Positions 24,424 through 37,100 of a stretch of 64,000 bases of DNA are shown in pieces. Position numbers and translations under genes: made by a program. The DNA lies in NCBI GenBank assembly GCA_025094145.1, contig JALLLS010000075.1, positions 1 through 64,000 of the forward strand, read 5' to 3'. Position 1 is the first letter of the stretch. Every line of letters starts with the position of its first letter. Source of the stretch: Spinellus fusiger. Lineage: Eukaryota; Mucoromycota; Mucoromycetes; Mucorales; Phycomycetaceae. The notes beneath the pieces are model-generated. The model was not told where the DNA came from. It saw only the letters and a program-made list of their open reading frames with translations, and did not search any database.

Positions 24424-25025
24424 TACACTCTTTCCGGAAATTATTGGTGCAAAAATGGAATGCACCAAGTACACCAAATAAGTGAATTTAGTATAAACAT
24501 ATTCTTTCTAAACAATCGTCAAATCTGGACTGGGACTATCTAAAGAATCCTTGCAATTCACTGAGCAGTATTTTATTACAAAGAATATGAGATCGTTGAG
24601 GATCATGTTTCCTCATCCAAAAGAGCTTCTCTTATGAGTCTACTCTTTACAACTTACCAGAATTGCTCCATAGGATTAAGCTCAGGCAAATAAGTTGAAA
24701 GATAGACACAGCCATATCTTCTACCCTCAATGTAAAGCTGAATGTCCCTCATAATAATAGGGGTATTGTCTAAAGTTTGTGACATTGTTCAATGGGTATT
24801 TACTCATTGTCCACCTCTATATCTAGAACAGCAACTGAACCCTCCCTCTTCGTTGTAAAGATTTTCGCTTCCATCTTCATCAATAAATCAATCCATGCTC
24901 AATGTTGAATGGTTGTTTTATATTTTTAAAAAAGAAAATCAGTATAAAAGTGCACCAATTTTCACAACTATTTTTGCACCAAATTCATTTTTATTTTTGT
25001 ACCAATAATTTCCGGAAAGAGTGTA
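24424..25025 (-). mobile_element. Short mariner-like element with transposase fragment
   Basis: TACACTCTTTCCGGAAATTA at 24,424 is inverted at the right end, finishing at 25,025. The arms agree over 33 bp with one mismatch, and each begins with TA. On the minus strand the interior encodes LDNTPIIMRDIQLYIEGRRY and LSTYLPELNPMEQFW, the second and third catalytic blocks of the transposase family also seen at 26,117. It is about 600 bp, so it is internally deleted. It sits on the TA of GGATA inside the left end of the surrounding CTACACACC element, so it arrived later. Confidence 0.8.
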
Positions 25026-25490
25026 CTTTCAAATTTGAATGAGAAAGTATATTCAACATATTTACTTAAAGGTTTTTAAAGGCTACATGTAAGGGATCAC
25101 TGAAAACAGGCTGGCTGATGGTAGTAGGTGTTGTGCGTAATAGATGAGACATGGTAGATAGTATGAGCTGATAGTAGGCATCAGAGTGCAGATTTTATCA
25201 AGACAATTGGATAAGTGTTTATACTGAGGTTTCTACGGTACTGTCCAATTTCTAAATGATGAATGCTTAAGTTATAAAAGAGCATAGAAGTTTTAGCATA
25301 GAGAACGAGTGATAGATTTGAAAAATGATAAACATAGTCATCACACTACATTATTTTCAACTCTTTAGTGCTTTTATTATTTTGTAGATAATATCACATA
25401 TCATATCAGACTATTGTTATATAGTTTTATTATTATTAATCATTAATTATTTATTTTTTCAATACTATTTCAGTATGCATTTAATACACT

Positions 25491-25817
25491 ATTTTCAGAA
25501 AATATTAGGACTTTTTCTTGAATAAAGTTTAGGACAAAATAAATGTAAAGATTTGAGCAGAGATTGAAAAACGATTGACAAAAAAAAGATTAAAGCAATA
25601 TCCTACTGTACTAAATGTTCTAAAATGAATGATTTATTAAATTGGTCCACGATCAATTCAATCATCACATCTTAATACATAGCACCCACAAAAATCTCTT
25701 GGATAGTTCAAGAATAAAGACTCTTCTTTCAAAAGAATTTCTTCCTTCAGCCAACCTGTTGTGACAGACTATAACTGCTCCATTGGATTTCACTTGTTGG
25801 ATGTTCATTGTAAGATT
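25491..25817. repeat. Dispersed repeat, copy 2 (with 1,289-1,603)
   Basis: Nearly identical to 1,289-1,603, with the same minus-strand protein tail ending LSKRFLWVLCIKM. It diverges after TGTAAGATT, where the sequence runs into AT-rich DNA. Confidence 0.75.
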
Positions 25818-26116
25818 CGAGGTCGAATAAAGTAAGATTAGCATTCAAGAAATATTCAAAGTTTTTTCTTCAATTTCTGTCAATATTTTCCAAAAAATAA
25901 ATCAAAATAAAAAAATAAAAATCGTGTATAATGTTCAGCTGCAGTCAATAGTCATTGCTGAAACAGGCAGATAGAGTTTGAAATAGTTCATTAAGAAAGC
26001 GAAAAGACCTCTTTAAACATATTAGCCAATCATAAAAATAGTGTGATTTTATTGTTCGTGTATTTCTTTTTTATATCCCAAAAATATTTAGGTGTGTAGA
26101 TGATAGAGTTGCTCAA

Positions 26117-26551
26117 ATGAGAAAAAAAAATATCAAAGTTGCTGAGGCCCACAAAAGAAAAGTTACAATTTCAAAGACAATTTTCAATTTTAAAAAAAGT
26201 ACAACTGACCATTATCTTGGGTTTTTGAAGAGAACTTTAAGTCAGTTGGATAGATTCCCAGAACTAAAAGGGTTCTACCTTATTATGAACAATATAACTA
26301 TCCATACGCCTGAAGAGATTCATAATTTGATTGCTAATAGAGGGTATAGGTACATTTATTTTCCTCCTTACTCAACTGAATTAAATCCCATTGAACAATT
26401 CTGGGCAATTGTTAAAAAAAACAGTGTCAAACGTAGCAAGCTCAATAGTAATAAAGATCCTTATACAAGAATTACTGGAGCATGTAACAATTTACCTGAA
26501 ATTACTCTGAGAAGCTATATTCAGCACTCTATTAATGTTTTTTTTTTTTAA
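26117..26551 (+). pseudogene. Mariner/IS630-like transposase fragment, catalytic Asp lost
   Basis: An open frame of 144 residues covers the C-terminal half of a DDE transposase. The second catalytic block reads FYLIMNNITIHTPEEI, where the family normally has MDNAPIH, so the catalytic Asp is Asn. The third block is YFPPYSTELNPIEQFWAIVK with Glu intact. The N-terminal half, including the first Asp, is absent; the sequence begins 18 bp after the end of the CTACACACC element. A T-tract/A-tract palindrome follows the stop. It cannot be active. Confidence 0.8.
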
Positions 26552-26986
26552 AAAAAAAAAAGTGTTTAAATAAAGAACCTGTTTATGAGTCGACAAAATG
26601 GCTCACGTTAATTGACTAAAAAAGAATTACTATTTGGTTTTTATTTTATTAAAAAGAAACCTCCACTGACTGATACCTTGAGTACTATATCAGACATTGT
26701 TTTTCTGATCCATGCGGGCCCTGCAAAATGAAAAATGTTCACTTCAGCCTAGAATCGCGTTCGGTTTTGAGAAGAGCAATTTGTGATACATCTTTATTAG
26801 TGTCACATAGGTACTTGCAACGTATAAGCATGTCTGCTTTTGAACTTGTTTATGCCGTGAATTCAGAGGAAATGAAAGTCAATTAGAATACAAAGGTAGT
26901 ACTAATACAATGACTTCACGTGATAAGGTGTCGAGGGTGTCATTGGCTGTATCTTTATCTTTTTCAGTTGTCTTGCTACTTCTACA

Positions 26987-29139
26987 ATGTTAACACTAGT
27001 CTTTAAAGGCAATTCAAGATCCAATCCTGATCTATTAAATACACTAAAGGGACCTACATTCTTGGGCCATTTTATGAGAACAAAAAGGATGTGTCCAGTA
27101 AGAGCGATACGTGGAGCCCATAGACAAAGGGGTTTGATTGTGCCCTATCGTTACCCAGTAACAAAGAGTGCTGTAAAAGATAAGGGTAGTGTATAATAGA
27201 TTGTACATTTAAAACAAGACTAACTGGGATGATATACAGTTGTGTCTTTGTCTAATGCAAGTGGATTAAACTACACAGCAGAGGAAGGGGGTACTCTGTG
27301 TAGACTATGGATTAGAATGATACTACACACAGCCAAGCGTCCGCACACTAGAGAGAATACTTTACAGAGTGTCATTGTTCAGTTCTGTGTTTTGTATCAA
27401 CAGTCGGAAGAGGTAAAGCACACAGTCTAGTATTTATGGGCAAGTTGTAGTATTGTTTTCTAATCCAAAATAATAAATGCAATAAAAATGATTAGGGAAA
27501 GTCAAAGTTTTTTTATTTTTTGGCTAGAGCACTAGGTATAGTCTATTGCTTTGTTGTGTTAGAGAGTGCCCATGCTGAATCTTTATTCTTTCTATTTCTA
27601 TTCATACTTTCTATCTTTACTAGTGGCTATAAACAATAAGGAGATGGCTTGGAAGGTGGATCCACAGACAATGCACGCTCATTCAGTAAGACATTATATC
27701 TTTGGTAGTGCCTTTTCTTTCTCTCTTTTTTGATGTGTGTTTCAAGGCCAAGGATCTACCTGAAGCCTATGATGTATTTCATCATACTATGTTCAATCAT
27801 ATTTATGAGATTGCTGGAGGATTGAAATTTCTCATCAATGCCAGAACAGATTTATTAGTAAGTCCAAAGAGGTGTGCTTGTCCATACTTATGATATAGAC
27901 CTTGATGAACAGCTTGGATAAAAACACAGATGCCTACAGTGCACTCTATAGTCTAGAAACTATATTCAAGAGAATACTAAAAGACAAACTAGTGGGGCAT
28001 GTACAGTTGGAACGTATTACTCTAAAAACATGTCATGAAATATTAAACAAGGTAGGGAATAGTCTACTCTATACCATGAGTTGATATAAATGGCCATGCA
28101 TAGATCTCTTGTTATGAAGCTGTTCATAGTATCAGAGACATCCGAGACATGCACAGGTAAGTTTTATTACCAACAAGTGTTCATAAAAATAAACTATATA
28201 TAAGGCGACTTGGTCCTGATCGTCGTGTCTATGCTCTGTTTCATCCTCATGCCATGAAAGAACCTCTAGCTTTTATACAAGTAGCATTGGTCTCTGCCAT
28301 GTCTTCTTCTATACATTCCATCCTAGAAGAGGCTCTACCCACAAAAGACTGTATTAATGGCTTTAGGTGTGCTATCTGCTACTCGATTACTACTCAGCAA
28401 GGATTGGGAGGGATTGATCTTGGCCATCGTTTGATTGAATGGGTGGTGAAAGAGTTAAAGGCTGAATTTTCTCAGATAGACACCTTTGCCACTCTCAGTC
28501 CCATTCCTCGCTTTAGACACTGGTTAATGAACTATGGGATCCAGCAGCCTGAGATACAACAGCAGCTTCACAAGGCCATAGCTATAGATTGGGAAGAGGT
28601 AGTGTCTCGCCTTGTATTGTAGAGAGAACTCAACTCATAGAGACTGAATACATTTAATGGAGAAGAAGACATGAAACAGGCCTTGCTGCAGTTGTGTGCT
28701 AGGTGACTAAAGTCTTATAGGATATCTATTGATGTGTGTAGATATATCTTGGTAGAGAAACAAGGCACATCTGCATGGGATCCTGTGGGCAAGTATAGAG
28801 AACAGAAGAATCCCTGCTCACTTTTATTAGCTAATTTCCACCTTCGCAATGGTGCCTGTGCCCATCAACTCCATTGGAAAGCAGACACTTCAGGTATAGC
28901 ATAGTCTGTTCTATTTCACTGCTCATCTCCATCTTATCTGTATAATAGCAAAAGGCATGAAGGAGTCTTTTGGCATCATGATCAACTACAATTATTTACT
29001 AGATCATGTTGAGTCCAATCACCATAACTATATTAGCCATGGCAGTGTTTCTATTAGTGAGCCATCCGATCAGCACTATCTCTCTGAATGGATAGGTCAT
29101 ACACTGCATCCAGTTCACTATAATAAATATCTAGAGTAG
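26987..29139 (+). CDS. MLYCD: Malonyl-CoA decarboxylase
   Basis: Converts malonyl-CoA to acetyl-CoA and CO2, relieving inhibition of fatty-acid oxidation. Exons: 26,987-27,185; 27,240-27,412; 27,496-27,535; 27,624-27,685; 27,747-27,857; 27,899-28,051; then more to 29,139. Key blocks in order are GKSKFFYFLARALGV, LKFLINARTDLL, ISCYEAVHSIRDIRDMHRR (helical region) and LGPDRRVYALFHPHAMKEPL. Then come AFIQVALVSAMSSSI (start of the acyltransferase-like catalytic domain), FRCAICYSITTQQGLGGIDL, FATLSPIPRFRHWL, LHWKADTSAKGMKESFGIMI and NYNYLLDHVE. The N-terminal exon is basic (FMRTKRMCPVRAIRGAHRQR), which suits mitochondrial import, but its start is the least certain part. The C-terminus (HYNKYLE) is not a peroxisomal PTS1. 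About 15 residues (GKYREQKNPCSLLLA) before NFHLRNGA may be an insertion or a missed intron. Confidence 0.93.
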
Positions 29140-29164
29140 TCTGTTGGTGGGTATTTTATTGTTT

Positions 29165-29726
29165 CTACTTTTCAATTAATTCATTCAATGCCTTGACGAC
29201 GTCTCCATTATCACGCAAGACCTTTTCAGCTTCTGTTCTGCTGATCTGCATTTCATTCACTAAAAGATCAATGTCCTGCTTATTAAGAGCCAAGCCTGAT
29301 GAGGGTTTAGAACTAGAAGATAGACAAATATAAGCATAAAGAATCTATACATGCTTTTTATTTTTATTTTTCAATCTAACCTGTGAGTACTTACACTATC
29401 TTTTGCTTAAAAGATTTGGCTGCCTCCTGAACAAAGGCAAGGGACTATAACATCATAGCTTAGTACTATTCAACCACCACAGATACTACATTTGCCAATT
29501 TGCCTGCATCCACTTGTCGGTTAGCAAGTTCTTCGTTCACATAGCCTGTCACGTTCTTCATATCCTTGCTGGCTTCTCCCTTGGCGCCCTTTTCTACAGG
29601 CTCGTCCTCATTGTCGTCTTCTACCTTTGTAGCAGTGTTGGCGTCTGGCTCATGAGACTCCTTGGCTACAGTGGCGTCTATAGTGTTGTCTGTGTTGGTG
29701 GCTTTTGTGGGTGTTTGGGCTGACAT
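29165..29726 (-). CDS. HYPK: HYPK-like NatA-associated UBA protein
   Basis: Small protein related to huntingtin-interacting protein K, which binds and regulates the N-terminal acetyltransferase NatA at the ribosome. The start MSAQTPTKATNTDNTIDAT (29,726) was chosen over an upstream in-frame ATG because relatives begin near this point. Exon 1 is acidic and runs to DAGKLAN. Exon 2 reads SLAFVQEAAKSFKQKIV. Exon 3 encodes the UBA-like C-terminal fold: LALNKQDIDLLVNEMQISRT, EAEKVLRDNGDVVKALNELI, ending EK. The order and the hydrophobic spacing of the UBA helices match the family. About 130 residues. Divergent from RPA2. Confidence 0.9.
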
Positions 29727-30205
29727 TATGTGCTTGCTTCGGTTCCTGTCTTTGTGGGTGGAGTGGGTTCTCAATAGAAAACACACGTCACAATAACAAG
29801 TGTGTGTCGGACATGGAAAGTGAGATCCTCATCCATAGGAGAGAGAAGCAACCGACAAAAAAGAAGCCTTTATAATAATAATAGAATCCCCAGCACAAAA
29901 GGACTCACTCACAACCAGTCACTTTTATTGAGGATGTTTATTTATTTATTTGCTTATTTATTTACCTACTTATTTACTTGCTTATTTCTGCTATAGTGTA
30001 AAAGGCAGTGATAGTAGCCCAGTTCAGTTTATTCATAGCCCACTAAAAAAATGAATGTCTTGTTCTTCTCTGTCCCTTTTTCATTTCCTATCGTACTGTA
30101 TTGTGACCTTTTAAAAAAGGAGTCACATTTTTTTACTTTTTTTAACCCATCGATAGCAGCCCTTTAGCATTTAAGCGGTAGCCTTTATCAGCACCTACGA
30201 AGCAC
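29727..30205. promoter_or_regulatory. Divergent promoter region HYPK/RPA2
   Basis: 479 bp between two divergent starts. It contains a run of TTTA/TTTG units at about 29,937-29,990 and short T-tracts. No conserved box can be assigned with confidence. Confidence 0.5.
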
Positions 30206-33200
30206 ATGCCAGCAACGTTCAATACTCTCGAGCGTGAACGAACTTTCCGTCATCCTCCCAGTGATGCACACGGTGTTCCGATCTTGCAAGAGATTGCTGC
30301 ACCCCACTTGGAGTCCTTCAACAGTATATCTGCCTTTGGTGACTCTGAAGAAGGTCTGCTGGACTATGCTATCAAGGATATTGGTGCCATGTCTGTCTTT
30401 GATAATGCTCAAAATGATACTAATACCACTGAGTCCGGCCAATTTCTTGGTAACAAGTTAACCTACTGGCTTGAAGATCCCAAAATCCACCAACCCATGG
30501 TGAACGAGAATGACATGACCTCTCACAACAGAAAGATTTATCCTACCGAGGCCAGAGAAAGATTAGTGACCTACCGCGGTAAATTGACAGTGAAGCTCTG
30601 TTGGAAAGTCAACAATGGCCCAATGGCCTCTGAAACCTTTGGTCTTGGACAAGTGCCTATCATGGTGCGCTCCAACCGCTGTAACTTGAAAAACATGTTC
30701 TCAAAGCAATTGGTAGCTCATAATGAGGAAGCAGAGGAAATGGGTGGCTATTTCGTTGTGAATGGTATTGAGAAATTGATCCGTCTCTTGATTGTCCCTC
30801 GTCGTAACCATGTCACTGCTATCATTCGTAACTCCTTCCAGAACCGTGGTCCTACTTACTCACCTTATGGTTGTGCCATTCGTTGTGCAAGAGAAGATCA
30901 AACCACACAGACAAACACCGTGCATTATTTGAACGATGGAAATGCCATGTTGCGTTTTGCTTGGCGTAAGCAGGAGTACATGGTGCCTGTCATGTTGATT
31001 CTCAAGGCATTGATGGAGACTTCAGATAAGGAGGTCTTTGATGCTCTTTGCCAGGGAGACCTGAAGAATACTTTTTTGACGGATCGTATTGAGTTGTTGT
31101 TGAGAAGTTTCAAGCTATACCCTCTTTACACACAAAATGACTGCTTGAAGTACCTGGGTGAAAAGTTCAGAATTATTATGGGATTGGATGAGGATTTGAC
31201 AGATCGTGAAGTGGGTGAGGCCGTGCTCCATAAGATCATATTGGTGCACTTGAAGAGCAATAGAGACAAGTTCAACCTCATTGTGTAAGCAGAAAAAGAA
31301 AGAAAGAAAGAAGAAGAAAAAACAGAAATTGGAACAGGGTAGGCTAACTATTATTATCTGTATAGCTTTATGGTGCGCAAGCTGTATTCTCTTGTATCAG
31401 GAGAGTGCTGCCAAGATAATCCTGATGCTCCTCAGCATCAAGAAGTACTGTTGGGTGGACATTTGTTCAATATGATCATCAAGGAAAAGATCCATGACTG
31501 GTTGGTGGCCATTAAGCAGCAAATAAAGACTGAGATCAGAATAGCACCTGCCAAAGTTGACTTTTTCAGCAGTAAGGCATTGATATGATATGATATATTA
31601 GAAGACAGGCCATATTGCATACATTCTAATCACACTCTTGCTACTGTGCAGACAAATACTTCTTGAAGGCTTTCCGTAAAGCACCCTCTGATGTTGGTGT
31701 CAAGCTGTCCTACTTTATGGCTACTGGTAATCTTGTTAGTAAGACAGGTCTTGATTTGCAACAGGTAAATAAGAAGAATGAATATGACAGTACTGGATTA
31801 TTCACAACTATTCTATTAGGCTACGGGTTATACTCTTGTTGCTGAAAAGCTTAACTTTTACCGTTACCTTTCTCATTTCCGTTGTATTCATCGTGGTGCT
31901 TTCTTCGCTGAACTCAAAACAACCACAGTTCGTAAGCTGCTTCCTGAGGCATGGGGTTTCCTCTGTCCTGTCCACACACCCGATGGCTCTCCTTGTGGTC
32001 TTTTGAATCATTTAGCACACAAGTGTAAGGTTGTAAACGAACCTTTGTCTGTGAGCAGACTCCCCTCTCTTCTTTCTTCTCTTGGTGTATCCCAAGCTGT
32101 TCTCCACTCTATTAACCGTCCTGGTGATGTTGCTGTGATGCTTGATGGTCGTATTGTTGGCTGGTGTACTCCCAAAACAGCTGAAAAGGTGGCCACAAGC
32201 TTAAAGGTCTGGAGAGTCAATGGCGAGAAGGATGTTCCTCTTGATATTGAAATTGCCTCTGTGCCCGTCTCTTATGGTGGTGAATACCCTGGTCTCTATA
32301 TCTTCTCAACTCCTGCTCGTATGATGCGTCCTGTCAAGTTCTTGGCCAACAACAAGATAGATATGATTGGTACTTTTGAACAAGTGTACATGGACATTGC
32401 TTGTATGGATGATGAAGTAGAAATCGGTGTTACTTCCCACCAGGAAGTTGCTCCTACCAACATCTTCAGTATCGTTGCCAATATGACACCTTTCTCTGAT
32501 TTCAACCAGTCTCCTCGTAACATGTACCAATGTCAGGTAAGGGAAGAACAGGAAAGAGAGGAGATCACATTGACTCACTGTATGTATAACAGATGGGTAA
32601 ACAAACTATGGGTACTCCTTCTACTGTTATCAACCGTCGTACCGATAACAAGCTTTACCGCCTCCAGACGGGTCAGACACCTATTGTTCGTCCTACTCTT
32701 CATAATGACTATGGCTTTGATGGATTCCCCAATGGTACTAATGCCGTTGTTGCTGTCATTTCTTACACGGGTTATGATATGGAGGATGCTATGATTCTCA
32801 ACAAATCTTCCCATGAACGTGGATTTGGCTATGGTACTGTCTACAAGTCTGAAATTGTTGATTTGTCTGAATACCGTACACGCGGTGAACCCATCACTTA
32901 TCACTTTGGATTGGAGGCTTCGAAGCAAAAGAAGTACAGTGCTCAGTTGGGTGCTGATGGTTTGCCCCACATTGGTGCTCACTTAGTAGCAGATGATCCC
33001 ATCTGTGCCTATATTGATGAATCCACAGGCCGTTCTGTCATTAAGAAATATAAGGGCCCTGAAGATGCCTATGTAGATGAAGTCCGTCTTTTGGGTGATG
33101 ATACTGGCACCACTGAACTTCAAAAGGTTCACATTAAGCTTCGTATTACTCGTTCTCCTGTGATTGGCGATAAATTTTCTTCTCGTCACGGTCAAAAGGG

Positions 33201-34129
33201 TGTTTGTTCTCAAAAGTGGCCTGCTGTGGATATGCCCTTTACTGAGAGTGGCATGCAGCCTGATATTATTATTAATCCTCACGCTTTCCCATCGCGTATG
33301 ACTATTGGTATGTTTGTCGAGAGTATGGCAGCCAAGGCAGGTGCTCTTCATGGTATTGCCCAAGACAGTACACCTTTCAAGTAAGCAATTTTGTCATAAA
33401 GAAATAAGTTTCTAACACGGAGGTAATACAGGTTCAGTGAAAAGTCTACACCAGCAGATTTCTTTGGCAAGCAACTTTTGGCTGCAGGCTACAACTATCA
33501 TGGAAATGAGGCCATGTACTCGGGCATTACTGGTGAAGAGTTAAGAATGGATATTTACATTGGTGTAAGTGTTTATTATTATTATTGACTTGGACAAGAC
33601 TTGAACTAATGTATCTATCTAATGTAGGTCGTCTATTACCAACGTTTGAGACACATGGTGAACGATAAGTTCCAAGTGCGTACAACAGGTCCAGTGCATA
33701 ATTTGACTATGCAGCCTGTCAAGGGTCGTAAGCGTGCTGGTGGCATTCGTTTTGGTGAGATGGAGCGTGATTCTTTGTTGGCACACGGTACAAGCTACTT
33801 GCTACAGGACCGTCTGATGAACTGTTCAGATTACTCTCGAGTAAGTGATAGAAATAAAACCTATATTTGTAAGGAAATTATGATTAATATTTTCTCTCTC
33901 TCTCTCTTAGGCTCACGTCTGTCGATTGTGTGGCTCACTTGTGTCTCCCATCTCCACAAAGGTTGCCGCTTCTCTTTCATCTAAACAGCATTATGAATGT
34001 CGAAGCTGTGGTACTTCAAAGGGCATTGATCTTGTGGCTATTCCCTACGTCTTCAGATATCTTACAACTGAACTGATGAGTATGGGTATTCGCCTCACTT
34101 TGGGTATTGCACCAACTGAAGGACAATGA
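30206..34129 (+). CDS. RPA2: RNA polymerase I second-largest subunit
   Basis: Second-largest catalytic subunit of RNA polymerase I (RPA135), which transcribes rDNA in the nucleolus. Exon 1 starts [20 protein letters not shown] and runs to about 31,287. Seven further exons complete the protein to HPx-type C-terminal motifs and GIAPTEGQ. Seen in order are the protrusion ([20 protein letters not shown]), the lobe ([23 protein letters not shown]), the fork ([20 protein letters not shown]), the hybrid-binding domain ([30 protein letters not shown], the beta-subunit signature), wall/anchor sequence ([20 protein letters not shown]) and the zinc-binding clamp (CRLCGS, then CRSCGTS). [20 protein letters not shown] is the catalytic loop region. 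Pol I rather than II or III is shown by the N-terminus and by [15 protein letters not shown]. It looks complete. Confidence 0.96.
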
Positions 34130-37100
34130 ACTATTTTTTAATTCCGAGTAGTCTTCTTTATTTCCATTCCATACTTTTCTATGACTATAGCTTCATGAAT
34201 TTTATACATATAGACCTCTCATCTTCATTTAATCAATAAAAGAGTGATACATGTATACAAGTAAGATTTCATTATAATTTATTTAGTGTCTCTATTGACC
34301 TGGTGAAATCACAACACAAGACTTACTTTTTTTATAGCAATATGCTCGTATAGAATAGCAATACGAGTCTCAATGCTAGTTTCTTTTCTCTTACTATAGA
34401 AAGGGCCTTTGTGAATGCACTGGTGTTAGCACTAGTAAAAAAAGACATAGTATAAAGAGTGATAATAGCCAGTAATTATAATAATATAGGCATATTTGTT
34501 AGACAAAAGGAATACTTAGTGTTTGAAATAGAATACCATTCTCCTTCATTCAGTACAAGTCTTGGAATATTATAATATTTAATGGACGTAAAGAAGTTAA
34601 ATGTTGTAAAAATATTATTGTGCTTATTGAACAATTTAAAGTCTCATATGAAGTGTAAAAAGTATCAGACTATACGATCCATCCATGCTATGGTCTGTTA
34701 TTTCTTATCTATCTTTTTATTTATGTTTAGATTCACTATAAATAAAACTCTCAGTGTGCAGCTCTGGGTCATATTTTGTTTATTTATTTATTTATATTTA
34801 TATACTTTGTAGAATTTAACTTTGAATAGAAAAGTCTTTTGAATGATTGCAGGTTCCTACTTTGGTTTATTAGGTAGAACTTTAAAATGAAATACATGTA
34901 GTTAATGCTTACTAATTGAGTTTATGGTGCATTAAACTTATAGGTAATGCTAAAGCAACAATGAGTTCAGATGTAATATAAAACACTGAATAAATAATCA
35001 AAGACTCCTAGAGCTTATGTAAGTAGAAGTAGCACATATTTATCTTGACCAAGTCTTAGTACTCCTTCATTTTCAATTTTCTTATTTCTTATTTCTTATT
35101 TTTTTTTTAAAAAAAAAAGCATATGGGATCAGTTATTATTTTCAACAACCACTCCTAGAAAATACTAAAATACACAGGTAGCTTAATATTTAACCTTTAT
35201 TGGCTTGAAATTCTTAATTGTATAGTATATGAAATACAGAACAAGATGACTTTCTGTTTGAAAATTCCATTTGTCATCATTTAGTATAAACTAGACTGTT
35301 TGTTGTAGAATGACAAGTAGTTGTTATCTCGTATCACTAAAAGGATTAAGAAAACAGCCAAATTCTGTTTTTTTTTAAAAAAAAAAGCCAAGAAAATGTC
35401 CCTGAAAACTATGTACTTTTTGGAACAAAACAATCTATTATCGAGATACTCTATTGATCTATGAACAAAGATCACAGTATCATTATGTTTAGTATCCAGT
35501 GTTTTTATGCTCATGCTGAATGATAGATACAAGGTTTATTAAACCCTTTCATAGCCTACAATTTAGATTATTAGCTTATTGCTTAGAAGCATATACAGGT
35601 ATTTTAAACAAGGCGTAATTATTTGGCATAAACTATGTTATATACTAATATAAGAAATGTTGATTGCATACATTAGTTAGTTATTTGACAAACTGAAACA
35701 ACAGCTTTTATTGATCATCACTTTATTATGATTGTTTACGTATTAACTTGAGAGAATTGTAATTTATTGCAGATAACTCTATTGAACTGAACTACCCACA
35801 GTATTAATGATCAAAACCCCTACACTCAGAATAAAGTACTGAATAGCATAGCCTTATGGCTAATTAAAGAGGATCAAGTAATACTAGTGGCTTTAGTGGA
35901 TACATTATGACATATTTTAACTTTACAATAGGCTAGGATACTATTAATTAGTGTATGGGATCTTATATGTTTGTCTGTGAATATTGAATGATAGAATAAA
36001 CATCAATACATAGATAAGAAAATGATAAACAGACAAATATAAATACTGATTGTTTTTTTTAAAGATGCCTTTGTCTAATAAAAGAAGAGCTCAAATACTA
36101 TGACAATTCCAAGGTATAAGTAGCTTTTGGTATGCTTGTTATGATTTTATGTATCACATAGATACATACTTTAGACTTTTTTTTTATGTATATAAACATG
36201 CACACATAATATCTTCTTCCACTAGAGGGTTGAAGTCTATATCAAATGAGTTTATAAAGTTATAATAAGTAAATAAAAAACTACCTGCTATTTTATCAAG
36301 TGAACCTGTTTATTAAAATTATTAGATAGATAGTTGTAGTGTTTATTTCCCATTATTCTGGCTCAACAAACTATCTAGTGACCATGTCAAAAGTCTAATG
36401 GGTAATACTATAAACACAGTAAACTTAAGATACAATCAAATTAAAGTTCAATTTGGCGCTTTGACCAGCCTTTAATTGCCAATTGAAAGGAAGGGGTAAT
36501 ACTCATAGTCTAGTAATCAATACTGATAAATGTACCTCTATCTCTGTACTATAAACGTGTAGAATCAACCCAATTTACAATGAATGATTTTATTATTAGC
36601 ATTTATCAATAAACTTAAAGTTTTTAATCTACTACAAGCAACTTAACTTGTGGATCTTTTATATAAACTCTATGACTATAATATATATATCAATGGATAG
36701 AGAAGACAATGCAGATAAGAAAAATGATGCACCTAACTACATAAATATATAAACAAACAAGCACATTTGAGAATGAACACACTGTAGATTACGGACATGA
36801 ACTATCAATATGAAACAAAAGAGTACGGAACAGCAACTTTTTATCTATAAAGAAAATAGGTGTGTGTGTCACCAGGAGACAAGTCAATATCGGGATCGAA
36901 CTCTATCAGATGAATTGCATGGATATAATAAAATATCAAAATTAGTCTTTTACTTTATTCCTGTCTATCTGTGTTCATGATCCTTGATCTAATAAAGACT
37001 GAACCCTTTTCCAACAAAAGAGTACAAAACAAAACAATAAAGCTTATATTATTATTTATCTAATGATAAATAATAATAGGTGTAATAATTATAATAAAGT

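Larger units (their letters stand above)
24401..26099. mobile_element. Composite CTACACACC-type element, copy 4
   Basis: The left end, TACACACCTAAAGATTTTTG (24,401), is mirrored by CAAAAATATTTAGGTGTGTA ending at 26,098. Both agree with the ends of copies 1-3 in the TACACACC core and the following GGATA. The interior holds a mariner-like mini-element (24,424-25,025) and the dispersed repeat (25,491-25,817). The pairing of these two ends as one element is an inference from their orientation and similarity. Confidence 0.5.

Noticed and set aside
36885..36915. tRNA-like B box (GGGATCGAACTC)
   Set aside because: No A box or acceptor stem could be paired around it on either strand.
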